From REEB95 sp050729835 (GTDB lineage: Bacteria > Pseudomonadota > Alphaproteobacteria > ATCC43930 > CGMCC-115725), in the NCBI GenBank assembly GCA_050729835.1, contig JBOHLS010000010.1, positions 22,969 to 86,968 on the forward strand: DNA of 64,000 nt, read 5' to 3'. This document shows positions 34,209-43,979 of the stretch, one piece after another. The stretch's first letter is position 1. Each line of letters starts with the position of its first letter. Under the pieces are notes generated by a model, which was not told the origin of the DNA, did no database searches, and saw only the letters and a list, made by a program, of their open reading frames with translations. The position numbers were made by a program, and so were the translations under genes.

Positions 34209-36013
34209 CGGACGACCGGGCCACCATGGCAGGCTTGATCGAGCGCGACTATTTCGATGCGCTCGGTCGCCACCACCGTATGTCGGATGCGGTTGCGGCG
34301 CGGCTGATCGCGGCGCTCGAACGCTCGCACAGCGCCGCGCACGCGCCACTCGTTCCGCGGCGTAACGTCCGGTGCTTTCAGCCCGATTGGCAGCGCGGCT
34401 GGGGCATCGCGGCACAGCTTTACGGTTTGCGTTCGGCACGCAACTGGGGCATCGGCGACTTCACCGATCTGCAGCGTCTGGTTGAGCTTGCCGCTGCCGC
34501 CGGCGCCGACTTCGTCGGCGTCAATCCGCTGCATGCCCTTTATGCCGCCGATCCGGCGCGCATCAGCCCCTATTCACCGTCAAGCCGCGAATTCCTCAAC
34601 GTACTCTACCTCGATCCGCTGGCGATGACCGGCTATGCCGATTCGGGCGCGGCACGCGCCGCCGTCGCCAGCCGCCGCTTCCAGGCGCTGCTGGGCGAGC
34701 AGCGCGCCAATCCGACCGTTTCCTATGCCGAGATCGCCGCTGCCAAGCACGGCCTCTTCCGCGTGATCTTCGAGGCTTTCGAGCACCGCCTGCGCGCGGC
34801 GCCGCGCGACGGCGCGGCGCGTGATTTCGCCGCTTTCGTGCGCATGCGCGGCGCGCCGCTGCGCCGGTTCGCGACCTACCAGGCGCTGTCGTCGCTCGCC
34901 GGATTCGGCCCCGATTGGCTGAACTGGCCGGCGGAGTTCCGCGATCCGGCGGGCACGGCAGTGACGGAGTTTGCGGCGCATCACGCGCGCGAACTGCGCT
35001 ATCACGCCTTCCTGCAATGGCAGGCCGACTGCCAGCTGGTCGCCTGTGCGGCGGCAGCCCGCGAGGGCGGCATGCGCGTCGGGCTCTATCTCGACTTGGC
35101 GCTCGGCTGCGCGCCCGACAGCGCCGAGGGCTGGGCCGGCCAGGCGGAAATCGTTCCCGATTTCCATGTCGGCGCGCCACCCGACGATTGGAACGCCAAC
35201 GGTCAGGATTGGGGCCTCTTCGCCTACAACCCCAAAGCCATGGCGCATGCCGGCTGCGTCGACTATCGCCGCATCGTCGCCGCCAACATGGCCCATGCCG
35301 GCGCTGTGCGCATCGACCACGTCCTCGGCTTCAACCGGCTGTTTGTCGTGCCCGCGGGCGGGCAACCGGCCGACGGCGGCTATCTCCGGATGCCGTTCGA
35401 TGCACTGAGCGCCGTGATCGCGACCGAGAGCGCTGCGCAGCGCTGTATCGTCGTCGGCGAAGACCTCGGCACGATGCCGCCCGACCTGCCATCGCGCCTC
35501 GCCGGCGCTGGCGTCCTGTCGTATCGGCTGCTCATCTTCGCGCGACACGACGGAACGTATCTCGGCCCCGCCGAATATCCGTACGATGCATTGGTCGCGT
35601 TGGCGACGCACGACCTGCCGACCTGGCAGGGCTTCTGGGATGGCCGCGACATTGCGCTCAAATATGCGCTCGGCCTCCAGCCCGCCGGTCTCACACCGGA
35701 CCGGGCGCATGCGGCGCGCGCGGTGGAGCGTCAAGCAATCCGCGAAGCCTTCACGCGCGCCGGTCTCGACACCGGCGACAAGACCGCGCTTGCCGTCGCG
35801 GCGCATCGTTTTCTCGCGCGGACGCCCAGCCGGCTGGCGCTGGTGCAGCTCGAGGACCTGGCGCAGGAGACGGATCAGGTCAACCTGCCCGGCGCGCCGG
35901 CCGGCGCCTATCCCAGCTTCGCGCGCAAGCTCTGTTGCGATCTCGATTCCATCTTCGCCGATCCGACGGCGAACGCCATCCTGGCGGCGATGCGCGCCGA
36001 GCGGCCACGCTGA
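34205..36013 (+). CDS. malQ: 4-alpha-glucanotransferase (GH77)
   Basis: A 602-residue amylomaltase that transfers glucan segments between malto-oligosaccharides. Signature motifs include the nucleophile Asp in AVRIDHVLGFNRLFVVP, the acid/base Glu in CIVVGEDLGTMPPDL, and ATHDLPTWQGFWDGRD. The N-terminal extension ahead of the WGIAAQLYGLRSARNWGIGD region is short. The ATGA overlap with treZ and the 13-bp gap to treY place it inside the same transcription unit, where it would recycle short dextrins into chains long enough for TreY. Confidence 0.95.
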   Translation: MTDDRATMAGLIERDYFDALGRHHRMSDAVAARLIAALERSHSAAHAPLVPRRNVRCFQPDWQRGWGIAAQLYGLRSARNWGIGDFTDLQRLVELAAAAGADFVGVNPLHALYAADPARISPYSPSSREFLNVLYLDPLAMTGYADSGAARAAVASRRFQALLGEQRANPTVSYAEIAAAKHGLFRVIFEAFEHRLRAAPRDGAARDFAAFVRMRGAPLRRFATYQALSSLAGFGPDWLNWPAEFRDPAGTAVTEFAAHHARELRYHAFLQWQADCQLVACAAAAREGGMRVGLYLDLALGCAPDSAEGWAGQAEIVPDFHVGAPPDDWNANGQDWGLFAYNPKAMAHAGCVDYRRIVAANMAHAGAVRIDHVLGFNRLFVVPAGGQPADGGYLRMPFDALSAVIATESAAQRCIVVGEDLGTMPPDLPSRLAGAGVLSYRLLIFARHDGTYLGPAEYPYDALVALATHDLPTWQGFWDGRDIALKYALGLQPAGLTPDRAHAARAVERQAIREAFTRAGLDTGDKTALAVAAHRFLARTPSRLALVQLEDLAQETDQVNLPGAPAGAYPSFARKLCCDLDSIFADPTANAILAAMRAERPR

Positions 36014-36026
36014 GGCCGGCGAGCCG

Positions 36027-38846
36027 ATGTCGCCTTTCGATATCCCGACCGCAACCTACCGGCTTCAGCTCAGCCGCGACTTCACCTTCGACGCCGCCGC
36101 CACTCTCGCGCCTTATCTGGCATCGCTCGGGATCAGCCACGTCTACGCCTCGCCTTTCCTGAAGGCGCGCGCCGGCAGCACGCACGGCTACGATATTGTC
36201 GATTATCACCGTCTCAATCCGGAAATCGGCGACGACGACAGCTTCGCGCGTTTTCGCGCCGCGCTCGCCACGCACGGGCTTGGCCTGATTCTCGACTTCG
36301 TACCCAATCACATGGGTGTCGGCAAAGCCGACAACGCCTGGTGGCTCGATGTCCTCGAATGGGGCCAGGATGCCCGGCACGCGCGCTATTTCGACATCGA
36401 CTGGCATCCCGCCAAGCGCGAACTCGAGGGCAAGTTGCTGCTGCCGATTCTCGGCCGCGCTTACGGCGATGCCCTGACCGCCGGCGAGATCGTTTTGCGC
36501 TTCGACCGGGCCGAAGGTGCCTTTGATTTCTGGTATTTCGACCACCGTTTGCCGCTCCGCCCGCGGGATTATCCGGCGGTCTTGGCGCCGCTGCTCGCCG
36601 AGCATGCGCCGCTGGCGGCGGCCGTGCATACGATCGAAGAGGCGGCGCACACGACCGTGCGGCCACATTCGCTGTACGCGGCAGCGGCGGCTGCCAAGCA
36701 GGCGCTGGCCGCCGCGGCCGCTGAGCCCGCGACCCTGAAGGTGATCGGCGCGGCAGCCGACCGTTACATCGGTACACCGGGCGACGCCGCCAGCTTTGGC
36801 GCACTTCACGCGCTGCTCGAACGCCAGAACTATCGTCTCGCCCATTGGCGCGCCGCCGCCGACGAGATCAATTATCGCCGCTTCTTCGACATCACCGATC
36901 TCGCGGGTATACGCATGGATCGCGTCACCGTGTTCCGCGACGCGCATGCGTTTCTCGGCCGCCTCGTCGCCGAAGGCGCGCTGCACGGCCTGCGCATCGA
37001 CCATGTCGACGGCATGGCGGACCCACAGCGCTATTGCCGGCGGCTCAACGCCTTCGCCGCCGCATTGGCGCCACGCGACGCCGCCGGCCGACGTTTGCGG
37101 CCTTATATCGTCGTCGAGAAGATTCTCGGTTCCGGCGAGCGATTGCCCACCGAGTGGCCGATTTCCGGCACCACCGGCTACGATTACCTCGCGCTCGCCA
37201 ACGCCCTCTTCGTCGAGCCGGGAGGCTATACCCGGCTGGTGCTGCATTGGCGTCACTTCACCGCGAACGAAACGAGCCTCGAAAGCGAGATCGACCGCTG
37301 CCGCCGTCTGGTGATCGACCGCAGCCTGGCGAGCGAGCTGACCTATCTGGTCGATTGGCTCCAGGCGATCGCCGAGGCGTCATGGTTCACGCGCGACTTC
37401 ACCCGCAAAGGCTTGCGCGACGCCTTGACCGAGCTCGTCGCCGCTTTTCCGGTCTATCGCACCTATGTCACCGAGCGCGGCATCGGCGATGCCGATCGGC
37501 GGATCATCGAGCGCGCGCTCCGCCAGGCGCGGCGGCGCTGGAGTGGCGCCGATACGGCGGCGCTCGATTTCGTCGCGTTGCTGCTGACGCTCGATATCGC
37601 GCACGAACGGCCAGCGCATTTTGCCGCCTGCCGCGACGCGATCCTGCGTTTCGTCACCCGCTTCTAGCAATACACCGGCGCGATCGCCGCCAAGGCGATC
37701 GAAGACACGCTGTTCTATCGCGTTGTGCCGCTGGCCTCAGTCAACGAGGTCGGCGCCGATCCGCGCTGGCCGAGCCTGTCGGTCGAAGCCTTCCATCAGG
37801 CCGCGGCCGAGCGCCTGACGCGATGGCCCAACACCATGCTCGCCAGCGAGACGCACGACACCAAGCGCGCCGAGGACGTGCGCGCGCGACTCAACGTGCT
37901 GTCCGAATTTCCGGACGAATGGGCGCGCCGCGTCGCCCGTTGGCACGCGATCAACGCCATCCATCGCACGGCGGTCGACGGCGCGCCGGCGCCGAATCCT
38001 GCCGACGAATATCTGATCTATCAGACGGTGCTCGGCGCCTGGCCGGCGACCGTCCGGCCGCGCGGCGCGGCGCTGGCCGATTTCACGCGGCGGATCGCGG
38101 CTTACGCGCTCAAGGCCGCACGCGAGGCCAAGCTCGCAACCTCGTGGACGGCACCCAACGAGGCCTACGAACGTGCGCTGGGTGACTTCGTGGCGCGCAT
38201 CCTTTCATCCAACGAGCCGAATCGCTTCGTCGACGGCGTGACGCGGTTCGCGCCGGAATTTGTGCGGCTCGGCGCGATCAACGGTCTGGCGCAGCTCGTG
38301 CTCAAGGCGACGCAGCCCGGCGTACCCGATTTCTATCAGGGCAGCGAGTGCTGGGATGCGAGTCTGGTCGATCCCGACAACCGCCAGCCGGTCGATTTCG
38401 CCGCGCGGCGCGGCGCGCTCGCCGCTCTCGAAAGCGGCGGCTTTGCGCTGGCGCGCCGACAGTGGCGCGAAGGCTGGCTCAAGCTGTGGCTGATGCAGCG
38501 GCTGCTCGCCCTGCGCGCGCGGTTTCCCGAGCTGTTCCGCGCCGGCTCCTATCATCCGCTGGCAGTCGACGACGACGTCGAGGATCGCGTCGTCGCCTAT
38601 GCCCGTCGTCGCGACGAGGTCGAAATCGTCGTGCTGGTCAGCCGGCTGGCGCGGCGGATGCCGGCGCCAGCCGCCGGCGTGCTGTGGTCCAGCAACGCTT
38701 TCGTCGGCCGCACCGTGCGCGGCACGCGCAGCGGCCGAATGGTCGACGCGTTATCGGGTACCGCCGTCGACGCCTGCGAGCGCGGCATCGCACTCGACCG
38801 CGCGCTCGCCAAGCTACCGGTCGCGGTGCTCTGCACCGAGCGTTAG
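36027..38846 (+). pseudogene. treY: Malto-oligosyltrehalose synthase, interrupted by an in-frame amber codon
   Basis: The full frame would encode about 939 residues of GH13_26 TreY, which turns the reducing-end bond of maltodextrin into alpha,alpha-1,1. A TAG at 37665-37667 replaces codon 547 within FVTRF*QYTGAIAAK, where homologues have Gln, so one C-to-T change from CAG explains it. The frame is otherwise open on both sides. Upstream are the catalytic Asp in LRIDHVDG (about residue 325) and Glu in IVVEKILGSGE. The third Asp (ASETHDTKRAEDVRAR, about residue 611) lies after the stop, so the truncated product should be inactive. Sequencing error or a suppressor tRNA are alternatives. Confidence 0.85.
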
Positions 38847-40445
38847 GCCGAAAGGCGGCAGCGCGATGCCGCCACCCGACGGCGCCGTGACGAACGGCAA
38901 GTCGGCGGGCATGAGCCGCGGCAGCCTCTTCGCCGGCACCGATGTCGGCTCGGACGATAGATTGAACAGGGCGACGGTGACCTCGCCATCGAGCCGCCGG
39001 CGCCAACCGACCACGGGATCGGGCAGGTCGAGCGGCTCGGTCTCGCCGAGCGCGAGCGACGGCCGCGCGTGGCGGTAGCTGAGCATGCTGCGATAGGCGG
39101 CCAAGGTTGACCGAGCGTCGGCTTCCTGCCGGTCGACCGCGAGCTCGACATGCGCCGGATCGACCGGCAGCCAGGTGCGGTTGCCGCTCGAGAAGCCGGC
39201 GTTCGGCGCGCCCGCCGCCCACGGCAGCGGCGTGCGTGCCCCGTCCCGGCCGGCAAAAGCGGGGTAGAAGGCGCGACCGAAGGGATCGCGGATGTCGCTT
39301 GCGCCGACACGGCCGTTCGGCAGGCCCAGCTCCTCGCCCTGATAGAGACAGACGCTGCCCGGCAGGCTGAGCAGCATCGCCATCTGCAGCTGCGCCAAAG
39401 CGGCAGGCGCATGGCCGGCGGGATTCCAGCGCGACGCCGCACGTTCGACGTCGTGGTTGCTGAACGCCCAGCACAGCCAGCCGGCGCGGTTGAGCGTCGC
39501 CGCGTCGGCAACTGCCTGGCGAAAAACCGGCGGCGTGAACGCCGCCTTCATCATGCCCAGCGTATATGCCATGTGCAACCGCGTCGCGCCGGTCAGCCGG
39601 GCGATGCGGTCGAGCGCGCCGGGCTCGCTCGAAATTTCGCCGATCGTCACGCGGCCCGGAAACCGGTTCATGAATTCGCGGATGCGACTCATCAACGCGG
39701 CGATGCCCGGCAGCGCCATGTCGTGGACATGGCGCTGCATGCGGAATGGATTCCACGGGCGCTCGCCGCCCGGCGGTAGCGGACGGACGGGATTCGAGCC
39801 AAGCGCCTCGTCGTGCAGCATGAAGTCGACGGCGTCGAGACGGAACCCGTCGACGCCGCGCGCGAGCCAGAACTCGGCATTGGCGAAATGAGCATCGAGC
39901 ACCGCCGGATTGCGCAGATCGAGCTTGGGCTGCGACGTCAGGAAATGATGCAGGTAGTACTGCCGGCGCTGCCCTTCCCAGCGCCAGGCGCTGCCGCCGA
40001 AGACCGACAGCCAGTTGTTCGGCGGCGCGCCATCGCACGCGGGATCGGCCCAGACGTACCAGTCGGCTTTCGGATTGGCGCGCGACGCGCGGCTTTCGCC
40101 GAACCAGGGATGCTCGCTCGCCGTGTGGCTCCAGACCTGATCGATGATGACCTTCAAGCCGGCGTCGTGGGCCCGCGCCACCACCGCGTCGAAGTTGGCA
40201 AGCGTCCCGAACCGCGGATCGACCGCCCGATAATCGGCGACGTCATAGCCGAAATCGCGCATCGGTGAGCGATAGAAGGGCGAAATCCAGATCGCGTCGA
40301 CGCCGAGCGACGCGATGTACGACAGACGATCGAGCAATCCCTTGAGATCGCCGAAACCGTCGCCGTCGCTGTCGAAGAAGCTTGGTAGGTAGACCTGGTA
40401 GATCACCGCGCCGCGCCACCACTCGCGACGAACTTCAGAGACCAT
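38814..40445 (-). CDS. Alpha-glucosidase/oligo-1,6-glucosidase-type GH13 enzyme
   Basis: A 543-residue cytoplasmic exo-acting GH13 hydrolase. WWRGAVIYQVYLPSFFDSDG begins the barrel, and the calcium-loop DSDGDGFGDL is typical of the oligo-1,6-glucosidase/alpha-glucosidase group. Catalytic residues: Asp in GVDGFRLDAVDFM, Glu in VTIGEISSEPGAL, Asp in WAFSNHDVERAA. It releases glucose from short dextrins or isomalto-oligosaccharides, and exact specificity is not readable. It is convergent with treY, and the two coding ends overlap by 33 bp. The start is set at ATG 40445, where homology begins. Confidence 0.92.
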   Translation of the reverse strand: MVSEVRREWWRGAVIYQVYLPSFFDSDGDGFGDLKGLLDRLSYIASLGVDAIWISPFYRSPMRDFGYDVADYRAVDPRFGTLANFDAVVARAHDAGLKVIIDQVWSHTASEHPWFGESRASRANPKADWYVWADPACDGAPPNNWLSVFGGSAWRWEGQRRQYYLHHFLTSQPKLDLRNPAVLDAHFANAEFWLARGVDGFRLDAVDFMLHDEALGSNPVRPLPPGGERPWNPFRMQRHVHDMALPGIAALMSRIREFMNRFPGRVTIGEISSEPGALDRIARLTGATRLHMAYTLGMMKAAFTPPVFRQAVADAATLNRAGWLCWAFSNHDVERAASRWNPAGHAPAALAQLQMAMLLSLPGSVCLYQGEELGLPNGRVGASDIRDPFGRAFYPAFAGRDGARTPLPWAAGAPNAGFSSGNRTWLPVDPAHVELAVDRQEADARSTLAAYRSMLSYRHARPSLALGETEPLDLPDPVVGWRRRLDGEVTVALFNLSSEPTSVPAKRLPRLMPADLPFVTAPSGGGIALPPFGLTLGAEHRDR

Positions 40446-40538
40446 CGGACCACAACCCATTGCGGCGGCCGTACGCTGGCCGGCTTCGACCCTATTATTA
40501 CGGGTTGGGCGCGATTCGACGCAACCGTCGCACCGGGC

Positions 40539-41126
40539 TCAGGGTGCTGTTGCCGGGTACGATTCGTGGCCGGCGGCGGTCAGGTGCTCCCAGTCGCGCA
40601 AATGCATCGCGCGCTGCCGCTCGATACCGTGCGCAGCAACCGCGCCGGCACCTTCGAGCAGATTCTGCAGCTGCAGTCGGGCGCGCGACACCCGACTCTT
40701 CATCGTGCCGACGGCACAGCCGGCCATCCCGGCCGCCTGCTCGTAGGAAAATCCGCTCGCGCCGACCAGCACCAGGGCCTCACGTTGAACTGACGGCAGG
40801 GTATTGAAAGCGCACTCGAAGTCACGCATGCGCAGGTGCCATTCCTGGCCGCCACTCACCGTCGTCGAGTCGCCCGCAACCTCGGGATCGAACTGCGCGA
40901 TGCGGCCTTGGCTGCGCTTTTCGGTGAAGTAGGCGTTGCGCAGGATGGTGGTCAACCACGCCTTGAGGTTGGTTCCCGGCTGGAACTGATGGGCGTGACT
41001 CAAGGCGCGAACGACGGTTTCCTGCACTAGATCGTCGGCAAGCGTGCGATCCTGCGCCAACATGCGGGCAAAAGCACGGAGATGGGGCAGATAGGGAACG
41101 ATGTCGTCGGTGAGCCGTTCGGCCAT
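40539..41126 (-). CDS. ecfG: EcfG-type ECF sigma factor of the general stress response
   Basis: A 195-residue sigma-70 family protein with sigma-2 and sigma-4 regions only. Region 2 reads HLRAFARMLAQDRTLADDLV with QETVVRALSHAHQF. Region 4 reads LPSVQREALVLVGASGFSYE and GCAVGTMKSRVSRAR, close to EcfG proteins of alphaproteobacteria. A C-terminal tail of about 35 residues after region 4 is longer than usual. AAGGAG 8 bases before ATG 41126 supports this start over the ATG at 41165. Cognate-type NepR and PhyR genes lie 7.5-10 kb away rather than next door. It faces away from the gnd operon, with a 340-bp gap. Confidence 0.88.
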   Translation of the reverse strand: MAERLTDDIVPYLPHLRAFARMLAQDRTLADDLVQETVVRALSHAHQFQPGTNLKAWLTTILRNAYFTEKRSQGRIAQFDPEVAGDSTTVSGGQEWHLRMRDFECAFNTLPSVQREALVLVGASGFSYEQAAGMAGCAVGTMKSRVSRARLQLQNLLEGAGAVAAHGIERQRAMHLRDWEHLTAAGHESYPATAP

Positions 41127-41302
41127 TCTCTTGCTCCTTGTCGTTGTGCGCTTCGTGCTGTGCACCGCGTCCCAAGGTGCGGAGAAACCGACCGTCGGGC
41201 AATCGGGGAAGCCCTGATATCACGGGATAATCACACTGATCGCGCTGCGTTCCGGGAATTTCTCCACGGTTTCGCCACAATCGGCCGCGGCATTTCATCT
41301 CT

Positions 41303-41327
41303 GGAACAATCGCATCAGGCGGCCGTT
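41303..41327 (+). promoter_or_regulatory. EcfG-type general stress promoter of the gnd operon
   Basis: GGAAC (41303-41307), exactly 16 bases, then CGTT (41324-41327), 139 bp before the gnd ATG. It is an exact match to the EcfG consensus. The 41127-41466 gap between ecfG and gnd holds nothing else I can support. No comparable pattern was found on the minus strand for ecfG itself. Confidence 0.72.
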
Positions 41328-41466
41328 TCCGTTTTCGATGCGAGTGGATTTGATTTGCGGTGCCGGAACACAGGTCTGGATGAACCGGCGCGACCTGCCA
41401 TAAGATGTCGGGCCGCAACCGACATACCGACGTTGCGGCCAAGAACGAACACGGCAAGCGAGCGCG

Positions 41467-42453
41467 ATGCAACTGGGAGTCGTTGGTCTTGGCCGCATGG
41501 GCGGCAACATCGTGCGCCGCCTGACGGCGCGCGGACATGAGTGCGTCATCTATGACCGGGCAGCCGCCGTCATTGCCGCTCTCGCCAAGCAGAAAGGCGT
41601 CACGGGCGCCAGCGGCTTGGCCGATCTCGTCCGCCGCCTCCAGCCGCCACGCGCCGTCTGGGTGATGCTGCCGGCCGGCGAGGCCACCGAGCAGACCGTG
41701 ACCGAGCTGGGCACGCTGCTTGCGGCCGGCGATACCGTCATCGACGGCGGGAATTCCTTTTGGCAGGACGACGTCCGCCGGGCGAAGACGCTGGCAGAAA
41801 AAGGCATTTATTACATCGATGCCGGCACCAGCGGCGGCATCTGGGGCTTGGAGCGCGGCTATTGCCTGATGATCGGCGGCAATAAGGCGGCGGTCGATCG
41901 GCTTGATCCGATCTTCGCGGCGCTCGCGCCTGGCCGTGGCCAGATTCCGCCGACGCCACATCGCGACGGGCGCGATCCGCGCCCCGAGCAGGGCTATCTC
42001 CATGCCGGGCCGCCGGGTGCCGGCCATTTCGTCAAGATGGTGCACAACGGCATCGAATACGGATTGATGCAGGCCTATGCCGAGGGTTTCGACATTCTGC
42101 GCAACGCCGGGCACGACGATCTGCCGGCGGAACATCGCTTCGATCTCAACGTCGCCGACATCGCCGAAGTCTGGCGCCGCGGCAGCGTGATCTCGTCCTG
42201 GCTGCTCGACCTGGCCGCAGCGGCGCTGGCGCAGGACCCGACGCTCCAGGGCTTCAGCGGCTATGTCGAGGATTCGGGCGAAGGCCGCTGGACGATCGCG
42301 GCGGCGCTGGCCGAGGCGGTGCCGGCCGAGGTGCTGTCGGCGGCGCTTTATACCCGCTTCCGCTCGCGCGAGAAGACCAGTTTCGCGGAAAAGCTGCTTT
42401 CAGCCATGCGCAAGGGGTTCGGCGGCCACGTCGAGCATCCGGACAAGAGCTGA
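41467..42453 (+). CDS. gnd: 6-phosphogluconate dehydrogenase, decarboxylating (short type)
   Basis: A 328-residue enzyme converting 6-phosphogluconate to ribulose 5-phosphate, CO2 and NAD(P)H. The N-terminal Rossmann motif is GLGRMGGNI, followed by the signature VIDGGNSFWQDDVRR. The catalytic Lys and Asn lie in GAGHFVKMVHNGIEYGLMQA, and DAGTSGGIWGLERG is family-specific. The short length marks the GndA/YqeC-like form. It is first in a four-gene operon with zwf, pgl and a polyphosphate-type glucokinase. The stop overlaps the zwf start by one base. Confidence 0.95.
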   Translation: MQLGVVGLGRMGGNIVRRLTARGHECVIYDRAAAVIAALAKQKGVTGASGLADLVRRLQPPRAVWVMLPAGEATEQTVTELGTLLAAGDTVIDGGNSFWQDDVRRAKTLAEKGIYYIDAGTSGGIWGLERGYCLMIGGNKAAVDRLDPIFAALAPGRGQIPPTPHRDGRDPRPEQGYLHAGPPGAGHFVKMVHNGIEYGLMQAYAEGFDILRNAGHDDLPAEHRFDLNVADIAEVWRRGSVISSWLLDLAAAALAQDPTLQGFSGYVEDSGEGRWTIAAALAEAVPAEVLSAALYTRFRSREKTSFAEKLLSAMRKGFGGHVEHPDKS

Positions 42454-43979
42454 TGGCGCGCATCGACCGCGAGCGGCCGCGCCGGGCCGACCCCTGCACG
42501 CTCGTCGTTTTCGGCGCGTCGGGCGACCTGACGCAGCGGCTGCTGATGCCCGCGCTTTATCACCTCGCCGCCGCTAAACTGCTGCCCGACGGCTTCGCCG
42601 TCGTCGGCGTGGCACGCTCGCCGCTGAACGACGCGCAATTCCGGGCCCACATCCGCGACGGGCTGGACAAGTTCGCCGGCATCACGCCGGCCGCGGCGCC
42701 GCGCGAATGGCTGCTCGGGCGGCTGTCCTATATCGCCGGTGATTTCGACGATGCCGAAACCTTCAAGCGGCTGGCAACGACGCTCAAGCGGCGGCAGCGC
42801 GCCAAACACGGCAATACGCTGTTCTACATGGCGACGCCGCCGAGCGTATTCGCGCCCCTGACCGAGCGGCTCGGCAAGGCCGGCTTCGCCAAGCCGGCGC
42901 ACGGCGCCTGGTCGCGGCTCGTGGTCGAGAAGCCGTTCGGCACCGACCTCAAATCCGCGCGCGCGCTAAACAAGCGGATTCTCGCAGTCTTCGCCGAAAG
43001 TCAGGTCTACCGGATCGATCACTTTCTCGGCAAGGAGACCGTCCAGAACATCCTGGCGCTGCGCTTTGCCAACAACCTGTTCGAATCCCTGTGGAACCGG
43101 GACCGCATCGATCACGTCCAGATCACCGTTGCTGAAACTGTCGATGTCGGCCGGCGCGGGCGATTCTATGACGCGACCGGCGCGCTGCGCGACATGGTGC
43201 CCAACCACCTGTTCCAGCTGCTGTCGCTCATTGCCATGGAGCCACCGGTCGGCTTCGCCGCCGACGCAGTGCGAACCGAAAAGACCAAGGTGCTCCAGGC
43301 GATGCACGCCTACGACCACGCCGTGGCCCTCGCCTGCGGCGTGCGCGGGCAATATCGCGGCGGCAAGGTCGGCAGCAAGACGGTTACGGGATATCGGCAG
43401 GCCCGCGACGTGGCGCGCGGCAGCACCACCGAGACCTATGTCGCGCTCAAGCTGCTAATCGACACCTGGCGCTGGGCCGGCGTGCCGTTCTATCTGCGCA
43501 CCGGCAAGGCGCTCAAGGCGCGCCGGACCGAGATCGCGATCAAGTTCAAGGAGGCGCCCTTCGCCATCTTCCGCGGCACGCCGGTCGAGAGTCTGGCGCA
43601 GAATTTCGTGGTCATCGGCATCGCCCCCGAGGAAGACATCTTCATCCAGTTCAACGCCAAGGTGCCCGGGCCGCAGCTCCGGCTGCACGGCGTCGGCATG
43701 GAGTTCAAATACCAGGACTACTTCGCCATCGCGCCCGAGAACGGCTATGAGACCCTGATCTACGACTGCATGATTGGCGACCAGACGCTGTTCCAGCATG
43801 CCGAGGACGTCGAGGCGGCATGGCGCGTGGTGCAACCGTTCCTCGATTGCTGGCGCCGCAGCCGCGCCAACGGCCTCGATTTCTACGCCGCGGGAAGCAA
43901 CGGGCCGCGCGCCGCCGACGAGCTGCTGGAGCGCGACCATCGCCACTGGCGGCCGATCGTGCCGGAGGCGGCGCCATGA
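42453..43979 (+). CDS. zwf: Glucose-6-phosphate 1-dehydrogenase
   Basis: A 508-residue enzyme that oxidises glucose 6-phosphate to 6-phosphogluconolactone and yields NADPH. The cofactor motif GASGDLTQRLL is near the N-terminus. The active-site signature is YRIDHFLGKETVQNI, with the catalytic His in the following helix region. EKPFGTDLKSARALN is also conserved. Length is standard. The TGATG overlap with gnd and the ATGA overlap with pgl indicate strict operon expression, so NADPH production should rise with the stress promoter at 41303. Confidence 0.96.
   Translation: MARIDRERPRRADPCTLVVFGASGDLTQRLLMPALYHLAAAKLLPDGFAVVGVARSPLNDAQFRAHIRDGLDKFAGITPAAAPREWLLGRLSYIAGDFDDAETFKRLATTLKRRQRAKHGNTLFYMATPPSVFAPLTERLGKAGFAKPAHGAWSRLVVEKPFGTDLKSARALNKRILAVFAESQVYRIDHFLGKETVQNILALRFANNLFESLWNRDRIDHVQITVAETVDVGRRGRFYDATGALRDMVPNHLFQLLSLIAMEPPVGFAADAVRTEKTKVLQAMHAYDHAVALACGVRGQYRGGKVGSKTVTGYRQARDVARGSTTETYVALKLLIDTWRWAGVPFYLRTGKALKARRTEIAIKFKEAPFAIFRGTPVESLAQNFVVIGIAPEEDIFIQFNAKVPGPQLRLHGVGMEFKYQDYFAIAPENGYETLIYDCMIGDQTLFQHAEDVEAAWRVVQPFLDCWRRSRANGLDFYAAGSNGPRAADELLERDHRHWRPIVPEAAP

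Noticed and set aside
37665..37667. Pyrrolysine or other amber recoding in treY
   Set aside because: Several genes in the window end in TAG and the homologous position is an ordinary Gln. Mutation or sequencing error is simpler.
41229..41253. GGAAC on the minus strand upstream of ecfG as an autoregulatory promoter
   Set aside because: No CGTT follows at 16 or 17 bases (GATT/ATTA instead).
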